A DNA stretch of 24,824 nucleotides from UA16 sp965661575 (lineage in GTDB: Bacteria > Bacteroidota > Bacteroidia > Flavobacteriales_D > Sanyastnellaceae), in NCBI GenBank assembly GCA_965661575.1, contig CBFIEJ010000034.1, positions 1-24,824 of the forward strand, written 5' to 3'. The position numbers and the translations under genes were made by a program. Under the pieces are notes generated by a model that was given only the letters and a program-made list of their open reading frames with translations, made no database searches and was not told where the DNA came from. Shown here one piece after another: positions 8,451 through 16,191 of the stretch. The first letter of the stretch is position 1; each line of letters starts with the position of its first letter.

Positions 8451-9665
8451 TTAGGCCACGCGTAACCCTGAGTTTTTGTCACCAGAAAACCGGCTTTCTG
8501 CAAATTTTCGATTGACGACGAGTTTTTTCTTTTCTCCACCAGGCATTTCATACATCGCTTCATTCAGGACAGCTTCCATGATGCTGCGAAGTCCTCGTGC
8601 GCCGAGCTTATATTCCACCGCCTTTTCGACGAGGTAGTCCAATCCGGATGCTTCGAACTTGAGCTCAATTCCGTCCAAAGCAAATAGCTGAATGTACTGC
8701 TTGCAGAGAGCGTTTTTTGGTTCGGTGAGGATTCGACGCAAGGCCGAAGCATCGAGCGGTTTAAGGTGAGTCAAGACCGGGAATCGACCGATCAGTTCAG
8801 GAATCAATCCAAAGCTTTTCAGATCAGCGTGTGCCGCATACTGGAGGTAGGACTCGTCGTCGATGTGCGCCACCTCTTGCTGGTAACCAATGGACGAACG
8901 CTTGATGCGTCGTTCAATGATTTTTTCAATCCCAGAAAACGCCCCACCACAAACGAACAAGATGTTCTTTGTGTTGATCGTGATCAGCTTTTGCTCAGGA
9001 TGTTTACGGCCACCTTGCGGCGGTACGCTGACTTCAGCTCCTTCTAAAAGTTTGAGGAGTGCTTGCTGAACACCTTCTCCACTGACGTCACGTGTGATTG
9101 AAGCGTTATCACTTTTACGAGCAATTTTATCGATTTCATCGATGAACACAATGCCTCGTTGTGTTCGTTCAACGTCAAAATCGGCACTTTGGAGCAACCG
9201 GCTCAACACGCTTTCGACATCCTCTCCAACATAACCGGCTTCTGTTAAAACGGTCGCATCGGCGATGCAAAATGGCACGTCGAGCATCCTCGCAATCGTA
9301 CGCGCGATGAGGGTCTTTCCTGTTCCCGTTTCTCCGAGGAGGATGACGTTGGATTTGTCGAGCTCCACACCATCTTCAGCGGAAGGGTGGACAATTCGTT
9401 TGAAGTGGTTGTACACTCCAACACTTATCGTCTTCTTTGCTTCTTCTTGCCCGATAACATAATCGTCGAGGTGAGCTTTGATTTCTTTCGGCAGCTTCAG
9501 TTGAAAGTCGGCTGCGATTGGCTCTTCCTTGCGTTCTTCTTGAAGAATGTTGTCAGCTTGCTCAATGCAATTATCACAGATGTGACCTGTTACTCCTGCT
9601 ATGAGGACGTCGACTTCTTCTTTTGCTCTTCCGCAGAATGAGCAGTTTATGGGATTGGAGCTCAT
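8451..9665 (-). CDS. clpX: ATP-dependent Clp protease ATP-binding subunit ClpX
   Basis: AAA+ unfoldase that feeds substrates to ClpP. 404 aa. The N-terminal zinc-binding domain has Cys8, Cys11, Cys30 and Cys33. The AAA+ module has Walker A GETGTGKT (Lys117), pore loop GYVGED, Walker B VFIDEIDK, and a sensor/arginine-finger region around ELIGRFPV. The ClpP-docking tripeptide, IGF in E. coli, reads IGY here (residues 259-261). It starts 18 bp after the clpP stop and ends 8 bp before mutS, consistent with one polycistronic message. Confidence 0.98.
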   Translation of the reverse strand: MSSNPINCSFCGRAKEEVDVLIAGVTGHICDNCIEQADNILQEERKEEPIAADFQLKLPKEIKAHLDDYVIGQEEAKKTISVGVYNHFKRIVHPSAEDGVELDKSNVILLGETGTGKTLIARTIARMLDVPFCIADATVLTEAGYVGEDVESVLSRLLQSADFDVERTQRGIVFIDEIDKIARKSDNASITRDVSGEGVQQALLKLLEGAEVSVPPQGGRKHPEQKLITINTKNILFVCGGAFSGIEKIIERRIKRSSIGYQQEVAHIDDESYLQYAAHADLKSFGLIPELIGRFPVLTHLKPLDASALRRILTEPKNALCKQYIQLFALDGIELKFEASGLDYLVEKAVEYKLGARGLRSIMEAVLNEAMYEMPGGEKKKLVVNRKFAESRFSGDKNSGLRVA

Positions 9666-9683
9666 GGTCTCAATGTTCGGGGG

Positions 9684-10364
9684 TTATTTCCGCTCGAGCA
9701 CTTCGTCAATCATCCCGTACTCCTTGGCTTCAGAAGCGATCATCCAATAATCGCGGTCAGAATCATTCCAAACTTTTTTCTCTGTCTGTCCACTATGTGA
9801 AGCGATGATGGAGTAAAGTTCCTTCTTGAGTTTTTGGATTTCACGTGCGGTGATCTCAATGTCCGAAGCTTGACCGCTCGCGCCGCCAAGTGGTTGGTGA
9901 ATCATGACCCGGCTATGCTTCAATCCGGTGCGTTTTCCAGCGGCTCCAGCGCAGAGCAATACAGCTCCCATGGACGCCGCCATTCCAGTGCATATGGTTG
10001 CGACGTCGGGTCGGATGTACTGCATGGTATCGTAAATGCCCAAGCCGGCATATACAGATCCGCCTGGCGAATTGATGTAAATCTGGATGTCCTTAGTCGG
10101 GTCTGAAGACTCGAGGAACAGGAGCTGGGCTTGAATGACATTGGCGATGTAGTCGTCGATGCCCGTTCCCAAAAAGATGATACGGTCTGCCATGAGCCTA
10201 GAAAAGACATCCACTTCTCTGAACGGCATTTGCCTTTCTTCGATGACCGTCCGAGTCATGTCGCTAGGTTGGTCGTAAGCGTGAGAAATAAAGTCTCGTA
10301 CGGTCTGGCTGTTGAGTCCGCGATCCTTGGATGCGAACTTGATAAATTCGTTGCGATCAGTCAT
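9684..10364 (-). CDS. clpP: ATP-dependent Clp protease proteolytic subunit ClpP
   Basis: Serine peptidase that forms the tetradecameric chamber docked by ClpX. 226 aa. The catalytic triad is Ser131 in GMAASMG, His156 in MIHQPLGG and Asp202 in NDSDRD. Compared with E. coli ClpP there is an N-terminal extension of roughly 30-40 residues before the processed-core start (MPFREVDVFSRL), a feature I associate with Bacteroidota ClpP. The start at 10364 gives this extension, and the next in-frame ATG (residue 36) is less likely. It is preceded by a 155-bp gap from tig that carries a possible own -7 box (10369-10376), and is followed by clpX. Confidence 0.97.
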   Translation of the reverse strand: MTDRNEFIKFASKDRGLNSQTVRDFISHAYDQPSDMTRTVIEERQMPFREVDVFSRLMADRIIFLGTGIDDYIANVIQAQLLFLESSDPTKDIQIYINSPGGSVYAGLGIYDTMQYIRPDVATICTGMAASMGAVLLCAGAAGKRTGLKHSRVMIHQPLGGASGQASDIEITAREIQKLKKELYSIIASHSGQTEKKVWNDSDRDYWMIASEAKEYGMIDEVLERK

Positions 10365-10368
10365 ACCC

Positions 10369-10376
10369 CAAAATTA
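10369..10376 (-). promoter_or_regulatory. Possible Bacteroidota -7 box upstream of clpP
   Basis: On the minus strand TAATTTTG matches the TAnnTTTG -7 consensus and ends 4 nt before the clpP ATG, so a transcript would be leaderless or nearly so. I could not find a -33 TTTG/TTG at the usual distance, which lowers confidence. The same 155-bp gap has two direct ACAAGTG repeats (10381-10387 and 10417-10423) and a small CTTGG/CCAAG hairpin (10469-10485) without a T-run. Confidence 0.25.
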
Positions 10377-10520
10377 CACCACAAGTGCTTGCTGTCGGCT
10401 GCCTTTTTGCGGCCTAACAAGTGTCATTTATGAACGCTTTAATACACCGGACGCGTCATCGGTCGAATCTTGGGGAAATGCCAAGAGCACCAAAACAGAG
10501 GGTGTCGTTGCAGCGGAGCT

Positions 10521-11876
10521 CTAGCGAACCTCTGCGGCTAGCTTTGCAAAATCGTCAAAGCTGACGTTCTTGTCTTTGATGGTGACCCTTGGTTTCAAAT
10601 CATCTACGACTTTGCGCTCGATGATGATGTCTGCGATGCGGCGACGTTCTTCATCATTTGAAAGTGCATTCTTCGCAAAGTTGTCGAGCATCTCGCCTTC
10701 GAGCGGCATTCCGTATTGGGCGTATTGTGCGCCAATGACCTTTTTCGCTTCTTCTTCCAGCTCTTCTGCGCTTACTCGCATGTCAGAAGCCTTCATCACC
10801 GCTTGTTGAAGCAGTTGCCAACGCATCGATTCAGCGTAGTTGGGGTACTCCTTCTCCATCTGCTCCTCTGTCAGTGGCTGCTCGTTATTCATTTGAATCC
10901 ATCGCTTGAGGAAAGCGTCAGGCATTTGGATTTTCATGTGCTCGATCAAGTCGACAACAAAGCGCCGACGAAACACATGTTCCGCATCTCGATCGAATTG
11001 GCTGTGCAATTCTTCAGAAACTTTCTCGCGGAATTGCTTCTCAGCCGTGACTACGCCTTTGCCAAGGACCTTGTCCCAAAGCTCTTGGTTGTTTTCATGC
11101 GGTGTCAGGCGTTTCACTTCCTTCACCTCGAACTTGAAGTTGCCTTTTACCTCGTGTACCTGCTCGTGGTTGATGCCGAGCATTTTACCAAGATCGTCGT
11201 GCCCATGGGATACCTTGTGAGGATCGAGGGTAAAGACGTCGCCAATTTTTGCTCCCGTCAGTTGTTTTCGGGATTTTTTATCAGTGAGGTGCTCCAAAGC
11301 AATGTTCGAATCGCTCTCAATCCCGCCTTCGAGTGCATGGTCCGCAGCGTCAAGTTGCGTAAAGTGTCCCATGATCAAATCTGTGTCTGAAGCCTGTTCA
11401 GGCTCACTGATTGCGCCGTGGCGTCTGCAGTGATCTTTCGTCGCCGCCTCGATGGCTTTTTTGTCGACTTTGATCACGTGACGTGTAAACTTTGCACTGC
11501 GACCGAATTCAAGGGAGATCTCCGGAGCCAACCCAATCTCGTATGTAAACGTAAATTTTTCTGGCTTTTCCCAATCACCAGCGGATTCTGTGCTGGTTTC
11601 AGGGATGGGATTCCCTAGAACCTCCAACTTTTCTTTCTGGATGTAGGTGCTCAGATTTTCCGAAATGATTTTATTCATCTCATCCGCTAGAACGGGCGCA
11701 GCATATTGCTTGCGAATCAACGCCATTGGCGCCTTGCCTTTTCGGAAGCCGGGATATTGGGAAGTCTTTTTGTAATCGTTGAGGATTTTCTCAACGCGTT
11801 CCGTGTAATCAGCGGGTTCAACGGTCAAGGTCAATCGAGCTGTGAGCTCGTCAGTGTTGTTCCGATCGATTTGCAT
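10521..11876 (-). CDS. tig: Trigger factor, ribosome-associated chaperone
   Basis: Binds near the nascent-chain exit of the ribosome and shields emerging polypeptides. 451 aa, a usual length. The ribosome-binding signature GFRKGKAP is at residues 43-50. A divergent FKBP-like middle domain lies at about 155-270, where a canonical PPIase site is not obvious. A long helical C-terminal substrate-binding domain follows, with an NNEQPLTEEQMEKEY segment typical of the family. It is upstream of clpP and clpX in the order common in bacteria. The tRNA-Leu gene ends 92 bp upstream on the same strand, and I saw no convincing separate tig promoter, so read-through from the tRNA promoter is possible. Confidence 0.96.
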   Translation of the reverse strand: MQIDRNNTDELTARLTLTVEPADYTERVEKILNDYKKTSQYPGFRKGKAPMALIRKQYAAPVLADEMNKIISENLSTYIQKEKLEVLGNPIPETSTESAGDWEKPEKFTFTYEIGLAPEISLEFGRSAKFTRHVIKVDKKAIEAATKDHCRRHGAISEPEQASDTDLIMGHFTQLDAADHALEGGIESDSNIALEHLTDKKSRKQLTGAKIGDVFTLDPHKVSHGHDDLGKMLGINHEQVHEVKGNFKFEVKEVKRLTPHENNQELWDKVLGKGVVTAEKQFREKVSEELHSQFDRDAEHVFRRRFVVDLIEHMKIQMPDAFLKRWIQMNNEQPLTEEQMEKEYPNYAESMRWQLLQQAVMKASDMRVSAEELEEEAKKVIGAQYAQYGMPLEGEMLDNFAKNALSNDEERRRIADIIIERKVVDDLKPRVTIKDKNVSFDDFAKLAAEVR

Positions 11877-11968
11877 GTGTCGGTGTATGAATGGCTCGGT
11901 TTTGACGTTTCCTGGTGATGGAACTCCACAGTTCGAGCGGTTTCAGTTTTGGTTTCTTTTCTGAAGAG

Positions 11969-12050
11969 TGCGGGTGGAGGGACTCGAACCCACACGCCTC
12001 GCGGCACTGGATCCTAAATCCAGCGTGTCTACCAATTTCACCACACCCGC
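11969..12050 (-). tRNA. tRNA-Leu (anticodon UAG)
   Basis: On the minus strand the sequence folds as a class II tRNA of 82 nt. The acceptor stem is GCGGGTG/CACCCGC with discriminator A. The anticodon stem is CTGGA/TCCAG, with anticodon TAG at 12016-12014 (+ coordinates). A long variable arm and a GTTCGAGTC T-loop follow. The 3' CCA is not encoded; the bases after the discriminator are CTC. It reads CUA codons, and others through wobble. Confidence 0.97.
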
Positions 12051-12066
12051 CCTTCAGAAAGGAGTG

Positions 12067-12074
12067 CAAAGGTA
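12067..12074 (-). promoter_or_regulatory. Bacteroidota -7 box for tRNA-Leu
   Basis: On the minus strand TACCTTTG is an exact match to the TAnnTTTG -7 element and ends 16 nt before the tRNA 5' end, so a transcript would start a few bases upstream of the mature tRNA. The -33 region is weak: GTTC about 20 bp further upstream. Confidence 0.5.
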
Positions 12075-12108
12075 GGAATACGGATATTTCGATAGAACTT
12101 GCAAGCGC

Positions 12109-13134
12109 ATGAATTTTCAAAGTGTTTTAGATTACAGTTCAAAATCGGTGCTTTGCATTTGGTTTGCAATGCTCGCTTTTGCAGCAGGGGCGCAGGATGA
12201 AGGTCAAACGCGTATTGATATTTTGCAAGCAGATGCCATCTTGCGTGACCAGAGTCAGCCGGATGTTCAGCGGTTAATTGGGGCTGTTGTGCTCGGATTT
12301 GGAGAGGCTAGGTTGTCTTGTGACAGTGCCTTACGCTTCAAAGACGGTCGGTTTCGAGCGATGAGCAACGTGCAATTGAAAGACGGAAATCGGATTGTTT
12401 GGGCCGAAAGTATGCTGCTGGATCCTGTCGAGGAGACCGCGATTGCTGAATCAAATGAAAAGGGTGATGTTCGGCTCAAAAGTGATGTGGGAGAAATCCG
12501 AGCCACCCGAGTGGAATACGATTTGGACACCAAGTGGGTGCGATTTCCTTTGGGGGGCAATATGCAAGAAGGCGATCGGACGGCGACGTTCAATAGGGGA
12601 CTGTTTAAAGTGGATGAGTCGATGCTGCAACTGGGAGGAGAGGTGCGCATCGAGGACGCGGATTGGACGGTCGATTCTGATTCCCTTCACTGGGATGAAA
12701 ACGACAATCGACTATTTTTTCATGGTGCGTCGCATGTGATCGAACAGACTGGTGGCCTTGAGCTGCAATGTTTCTATGGGGAATTCGATCAAATCACGGA
12801 GTCAGGTTGGTTTACTTCAGAGGATTCTCTGGCTGCAGAAACAGCGCGTGTGCGCCAGGACGATGTTTGGCTGGAGGCGGACTGGCTGGAGATACCTTCG
12901 GACTCGCTGCAGCCCATGGTGGCGAATGGTCGTGTGGAAATTCGAGATACATCCAACGTCTGGAAAGTTTGGGGTTCTCAAGCCAAGCGCCTTGACGTCG
13001 GTTCTGGAGACTTTGTGGTCACGGTCGATGGAGACTCAACCCAAAAGGCGCGTTACCTGGATGCTTCTTCTGTCGACACCCTCTGGCTCGTCTCGGACAC
13101 CATCGAAATTCAAAAGGACTCGGCTATGGCCTGA
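12109..13134 (+). CDS. OstA/LptA-like protein, N-terminal part (frame broken near 13130)
   Basis: Resembles the OstA-like proteins of Bacteroidota, large periplasmic relatives of LptA thought to bridge LPS transport to the outer membrane. A signal peptide is visible (hydrophobic stretch about 14-28, cleavage near AGAQ). Repeated short beta-strand units of the OstA fold follow: RLIGAVVL, LSCDSA, MSNVQLKDG, VRLKSD, LGGEVRIED. The frame stops at TGA 13132-13134 after 341 residues, while the same protein clearly continues in the +1 frame to 13684, so this is part of a protein of about 525 aa. The break may be a real mutation, a sequence error or, less likely, programmed frameshifting. The start at 12109 lies 58 bp beyond the divergent tRNA 5' end. 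Confidence 0.8.
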   Translation: MNFQSVLDYSSKSVLCIWFAMLAFAAGAQDEGQTRIDILQADAILRDQSQPDVQRLIGAVVLGFGEARLSCDSALRFKDGRFRAMSNVQLKDGNRIVWAESMLLDPVEETAIAESNEKGDVRLKSDVGEIRATRVEYDLDTKWVRFPLGGNMQEGDRTATFNRGLFKVDESMLQLGGEVRIEDADWTVDSDSLHWDENDNRLFFHGASHVIEQTGGLELQCFYGEFDQITESGWFTSEDSLAAETARVRQDDVWLEADWLEIPSDSLQPMVANGRVEIRDTSNVWKVWGSQAKRLDVGSGDFVVTVDGDSTQKARYLDASSVDTLWLVSDTIEIQKDSAMA

Positions 13135-13684
13135 GGTTCACTTGATTCAGGGCCAAGCAGCGGCGGAGTGTGAGGTGCTCATCTGGGATGCATCTACCGA
13201 GCAGATTGAGTTGATTGGAAATCCGCTGACGTGGCTGGAAGGTTGGTTGCTGAAGGCGGACTCGATGACATGGCAACTTGCTGATAATCAGCCTAAAAAG
13301 CTTTCTGCACGGGGGCGTTCTGGTTTGGTTTTTGACCTTGATTCGGCTTGCATGCAACAAATTTCGGGGAGAAATCTTGAAGCCTTTTTTGTGGACGGTG
13401 AGCTTCATTTTGTTGAAGTCAAGGGCAACGCCGAAACGGTTTATTTTGATTCCGAAAAACCCAATCCCTGCGAAGCTTACAACAAATCCGTGAGCAGTGC
13501 CATGCGGATAGATTTCGATGCGGGTGAAATCCGCGACATTGTCTTGTTGCAAAAGCCAGAAGGCGTGTGGTCCTCTGTCCGAGGGGAGGCTCCGCAGCTT
13601 GCCGGAATGTCCTGGATGGCATTGCCTGAGATTATCCAGGATGCCTATGAGCGTGATTTGAATGACTTTCGAAAAGCGAATTGA
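13133..13684 (+). CDS. OstA/LptA-like protein, C-terminal part in the +1 frame
   Basis: Continuation of the gene that begins at 12109, read one base out of frame. The blocks EVHLIQGQAAAECEVLIWD, FVEVKGNAETVYF and SSAMRIDFDAGEIRDI are the kind of repeats found in the C-terminal half of Bacteroidota OstA-like proteins. The protein ends at a stop at 13682-13684. No good start codon or ribosome site is visible for an independent protein; a TTG at 13142 or ATG at 13265 would be the first options. Upstream in this frame the translation (from 12752) is a low-complexity shadow of the N-terminal part, so real coding in this frame begins only around 13130. Treat as one gene with 12109-13134. Confidence 0.7.
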   Translation, partial: EVHLIQGQAAAECEVLIWDASTEQIELIGNPLTWLEGWLLKADSMTWQLADNQPKKLSARGRSGLVFDLDSACMQQISGRNLEAFFVDGELHFVEVKGNAETVYFDSEKPNPCEAYNKSVSSAMRIDFDAGEIRDIVLLQKPEGVWSSVRGEAPQLAGMSWMALPEIIQDAYERDLNDFRKAN

Positions 13685-13806
13685 AAGCGCTTGTAAATTG
13701 GCGTTGAGCAAACGCGAAATCGATCTTTTTGAAGCGTTATAGATACTGACCTTGCCCGCAACTACGTCTGAGGATATCTCGGAAAAATTTGGGGGAATAA
13801 GGAGGA

Positions 13807-14544
13807 ATGAAGATACAGGTCAGGAGGGGTGAAAAACGTATGCTATTGCTTTGCGTCGTGTTGGCAATGACTCACGAGGTCGGGGCTCAGTTGCCCGGCG
13901 TGGTTCCATCATTTGTTCTCCTTCGGGGAAGCGGATTTGGGCTTTACTCACAGCCAAGACGGGGAGGGTGTCTTGGTTTTTTTCAGGTGGGTGATGAGCG
14001 AGGTTTTGCTGTGATGGGCCAATTGACTTCGATTGGTTCTCACAGTGAAGGGAGTTTATTGCTCCGGCATTCTCTTTCGGTTGACTCGATTGGGGGAATT
14101 GGATTGGGGTTAGGTGTCCAATTGGATTCGTGGGCTCAAGGAGCAGACTTTACGATGGCGTTTCCCGTGCATGTGCAAGTCGATCGGAATCTGTCGGAAG
14201 ATTCGGAGTTGATGGCATTTGTTCGTGTGACGAATCGAGGTCGGCTTCGTGAGATTCAAGATCGTGGAGAATTCGAGGGCGGAATCCGTTGGGTCAAGCG
14301 ACACGCACATGGCCTTTTCTCGGTACTCTGGTTTTGGGAGTATCCTCAATCTTGGTTGCAGGCGCAATGGACATGGAGGTTTCAACCAGAAAGATCGGTG
14401 CGTTTTCTAGCACAACCCGTTCCGTTTTGCCTCGGTCTAGACTTCGGATGGGTAAGGCGCAATGGTGAGCATTGGATCGGAACGACATATTCCAATTTAT
14501 TGGGGCTTTGGATGTGGAACTGGCGAGTGGATTTGGGACGATGA
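13807..14544 (+). CDS. Putative secreted/outer-membrane beta-barrel protein, unrecognised
   Basis: I do not recognise this 245-aa protein. It has an N-terminal signal peptide: a basic start, a hydrophobic core MLLLCVVLAM at 12-21, and probable cleavage after VGAQ near residue 28. The mature part is rich in Gly, Trp and aromatic residues in alternating patterns (for example GIGLGLGVQL and LFSVLWFWEY), suggesting an outer-membrane beta-barrel of about 10 strands. A purine-rich AGGAGG sits only 1 nt before the ATG at 13807; that spacing is too short for a classical ribosome site, and ATG 13840 is an alternative start that still gives a signal peptide. The stop overlaps the next gene's ATG (ATGA, 14541-14544), so the two products are probably made together. 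In Bacteroidota, small barrel proteins often precede larger barrel proteins with helix-hairpin-helix regions; that link is a guess. Confidence 0.6.
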   Translation: MKIQVRRGEKRMLLLCVVLAMTHEVGAQLPGVVPSFVLLRGSGFGLYSQPRRGGCLGFFQVGDERGFAVMGQLTSIGSHSEGSLLLRHSLSVDSIGGIGLGLGVQLDSWAQGADFTMAFPVHVQVDRNLSEDSELMAFVRVTNRGRLREIQDRGEFEGGIRWVKRHAHGLFSVLWFWEYPQSWLQAQWTWRFQPERSVRFLAQPVPFCLGLDFGWVRRNGEHWIGTTYSNLLGLWMWNWRVDLGR

Positions 14545-16166
14545 ACAGCAATAAGACACGGGTTTGTGGTCTGTTTTTGGTGTATTTTCTTCAGTTGCCA
14601 CCGAGCTCGTTTGCGCAGGAATCAGCTTTTCGATGGTTTGTATCAGAGCAGGTTGTTTCAGGTCAGTGGTTGCCTTCGGAGGGAGAGATGATTCTCCAAT
14701 ACATCGAGACGGCAGGAAGCCCGGTCATCCCTGAGGAGGCAGCGGCAATTATTGGCTTGTCGACTCAAACTAGGCGGCAATTGTACAGGTCCGGAGCATG
14801 GCACAAACTGTGCACGGGTCAAACGACTGAAAGTTTGAAAAAGCGTCAAGGTCCTTCTATTGATGTTCGGGGCCAAGCGAATGCCAGCGATTATTCGATG
14901 CGCTTGAAGAATCCCGGTAAATGGGGTGTTCGATTCGATGGGACTTCGGAAAAATTGACCTTGGGGGAAATACGAAAGAATGGACTCAGTGGTTATCTCC
15001 AAATCCCTGTGGTTCGTGGGGTGCGTTTACTTTTCGGGCAACACAAGCTGGGATGGGGAAACCGATTGGCTCAAAAAGAGGCCATTTTCTTTTCGGGTTT
15101 GATTTCGCCGGCCTTTGCTGTTCCGGTGCATTATGGATTTGCTCCAATTTGGGGGGAAGTTTCTTCGGGAATGCGATCGGGTGTGGCATGTTCAGGGAAC
15201 TTTTCGAACGGGGAGTTGGTCATCAGTGTAGACGGTCTTTTTGCAAAATCACGTTGGGCTGCAATGGCACTGAGATCATTTTCGTGGGGCTCGATTGGCG
15301 GCACACTGGAGCGAGGTTGGGAGTCGATTGGAGTTGATCAACACTTCGTACCCTCTTGGCTTGGGAGTTGTTTTGCATTCGGAAGCAACAGAGGATGGCA
15401 ATGGTCGCTTGAAATTGAGCCGTCGCTGTCATCTCAGGCCATTGCTGCCGCGTGGCAACGTTCGATAGGCAGGGGATGGGACGGATTTGGAACCTTTAAA
15501 ATGCGAAAGGGATTGCTTCGAGATCACGAAAGTCAGGAGGTCACTTGGCGGGATGAAAAGGAAGCGTCGTTGGGAATGCAGTGGGTTTTGGGAGCTCGAG
15601 AGCTGCGCGGTCGGTTCCGACTGGAAGTTGCATCTGCGGATCAAGTGATTCGGTATGCCCTTCGCTCAAGCCTTGTAACAGAGTTGAATTCGTCGCATCG
15701 TGTTGAGCTGCATTTGCGCTGGCAGGGAAGAATCGAATATGCAACTTCGGAGCCGCCTGTCCAAAGGGTGGGAGTGAGGTGGAGGTTTGAGGATGCTTTT
15801 CTGACGGGAAACATTCGACTCGAGTGGTTTCCAGATCAAGGCCGTGACGGATTCGGTTGGTCGTCCATGTGGGGTGGAAACCTAGGTGAGTGCAATGTGA
15901 AATTTGGCATTGCTCAATGGAAGATGGGACCTCGGCAAGTCGGTTACTTTTCGATGCCGACTTTCGAAGGCGTTCGCATGCAAGGGATGCATCATTTCGG
16001 AACCCGGGCATCGGTTCGAATCAGCCGAGAAATAGGTGCGCGGTGGAAAGCACAATTGTTGGGATTTAAGAGCAACGACAATAATCCATCAGAGCGCTTT
16101 TCAGGTCTTTCGACATTGGCTTATGCACAAAGTGAAATTCAATTCCGTTTGATGCTTAATTTGTAA
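14541..16166 (+). CDS. Putative large outer-membrane beta-barrel protein, coupled to the preceding gene
   Basis: 541 aa from the ATG at 14541, chosen because it gives a clean signal peptide (hydrophobic core at about 10-20, cleavage near SSFAQ) and an ATGA overlap with the upstream stop. The ATG at 14472 would bury the signal peptide. Residues about 25-95 are a small helical region (EEAAAIIGLSTQTRRQLY) that could be a degenerate helix-hairpin-helix unit. From about 110 to the end the protein is an alternating Gly/Trp/aromatic strand pattern, with RLLFGQHKLGWGN as a recognisable barrel-type block, ending in a strand closed by the terminal LMLNL. This resembles Bacteroidota ComEA-like 'helix-hairpin-helix' barrel proteins in outline, but the similarity is weak and the function unknown. 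The efp promoter starts inside its last codons. Confidence 0.6.
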   Translation: MNSNKTRVCGLFLVYFLQLPPSSFAQESAFRWFVSEQVVSGQWLPSEGEMILQYIETAGSPVIPEEAAAIIGLSTQTRRQLYRSGAWHKLCTGQTTESLKKRQGPSIDVRGQANASDYSMRLKNPGKWGVRFDGTSEKLTLGEIRKNGLSGYLQIPVVRGVRLLFGQHKLGWGNRLAQKEAIFFSGLISPAFAVPVHYGFAPIWGEVSSGMRSGVACSGNFSNGELVISVDGLFAKSRWAAMALRSFSWGSIGGTLERGWESIGVDQHFVPSWLGSCFAFGSNRGWQWSLEIEPSLSSQAIAAAWQRSIGRGWDGFGTFKMRKGLLRDHESQEVTWRDEKEASLGMQWVLGARELRGRFRLEVASADQVIRYALRSSLVTELNSSHRVELHLRWQGRIEYATSEPPVQRVGVRWRFEDAFLTGNIRLEWFPDQGRDGFGWSSMWGGNLGECNVKFGIAQWKMGPRQVGYFSMPTFEGVRMQGMHHFGTRASVRISREIGARWKAQLLGFKSNDNNPSERFSGLSTLAYAQSEIQFRLMLNL

Positions 16167-16177
16167 TGGTATCTTCG
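16148..16177 (+). promoter_or_regulatory. Promoter of efp (TTTG -33, TATCTTCG -7)
   Basis: TTTG at 16148-16151 and TATCTTCG at 16170-16177 are separated by 18 bp, matching the Bacteroidota primary-sigma promoter pattern (TTTG, about 19 bp, TAnnTTTG) with one change in the -7 box. The predicted transcript start near 16183 leaves a leader of about 9 nt before the efp ATG. The -33 element lies within the last codons of the upstream gene. Confidence 0.5.
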
Positions 16178-16191
16178 CGTAAATCTCCATC

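Noticed and set aside
11851..12120. Minus-strand 89-codon frame running through the tRNA-Leu gene
   Set aside because: The peptide is a translation of the tRNA itself (the familiar GCGEIGRHAGF pattern); the plus-strand 11915-12112 frame is the matching artefact.
12752..13130. First part of the frame that opens at 12752, as an independent gene
   Set aside because: This stretch overlaps the better-supported OstA-like N-terminal frame and is rich in Arg, Trp and Ser without family similarity; only the part after about 13130 looks coding.
13124..13711. Minus-strand 195-codon frame opposite the OstA-like C-terminal part
   Set aside because: Antisense shadow with no signal, domain or start context.
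13800..13806. AGGAGG before the ATG at 13807 as a strong Shine-Dalgarno site
   Set aside because: The spacing to the ATG is a single base, too short for normal pairing, and Bacteroidota rarely depend on such sites; it may be coincidental.
15541..16011. Minus-strand 156-codon frame within the large barrel gene
   Set aside because: Antisense to a gene with a signal peptide and a coupled start; its proline- and serine-rich composition reflects the opposite strand.
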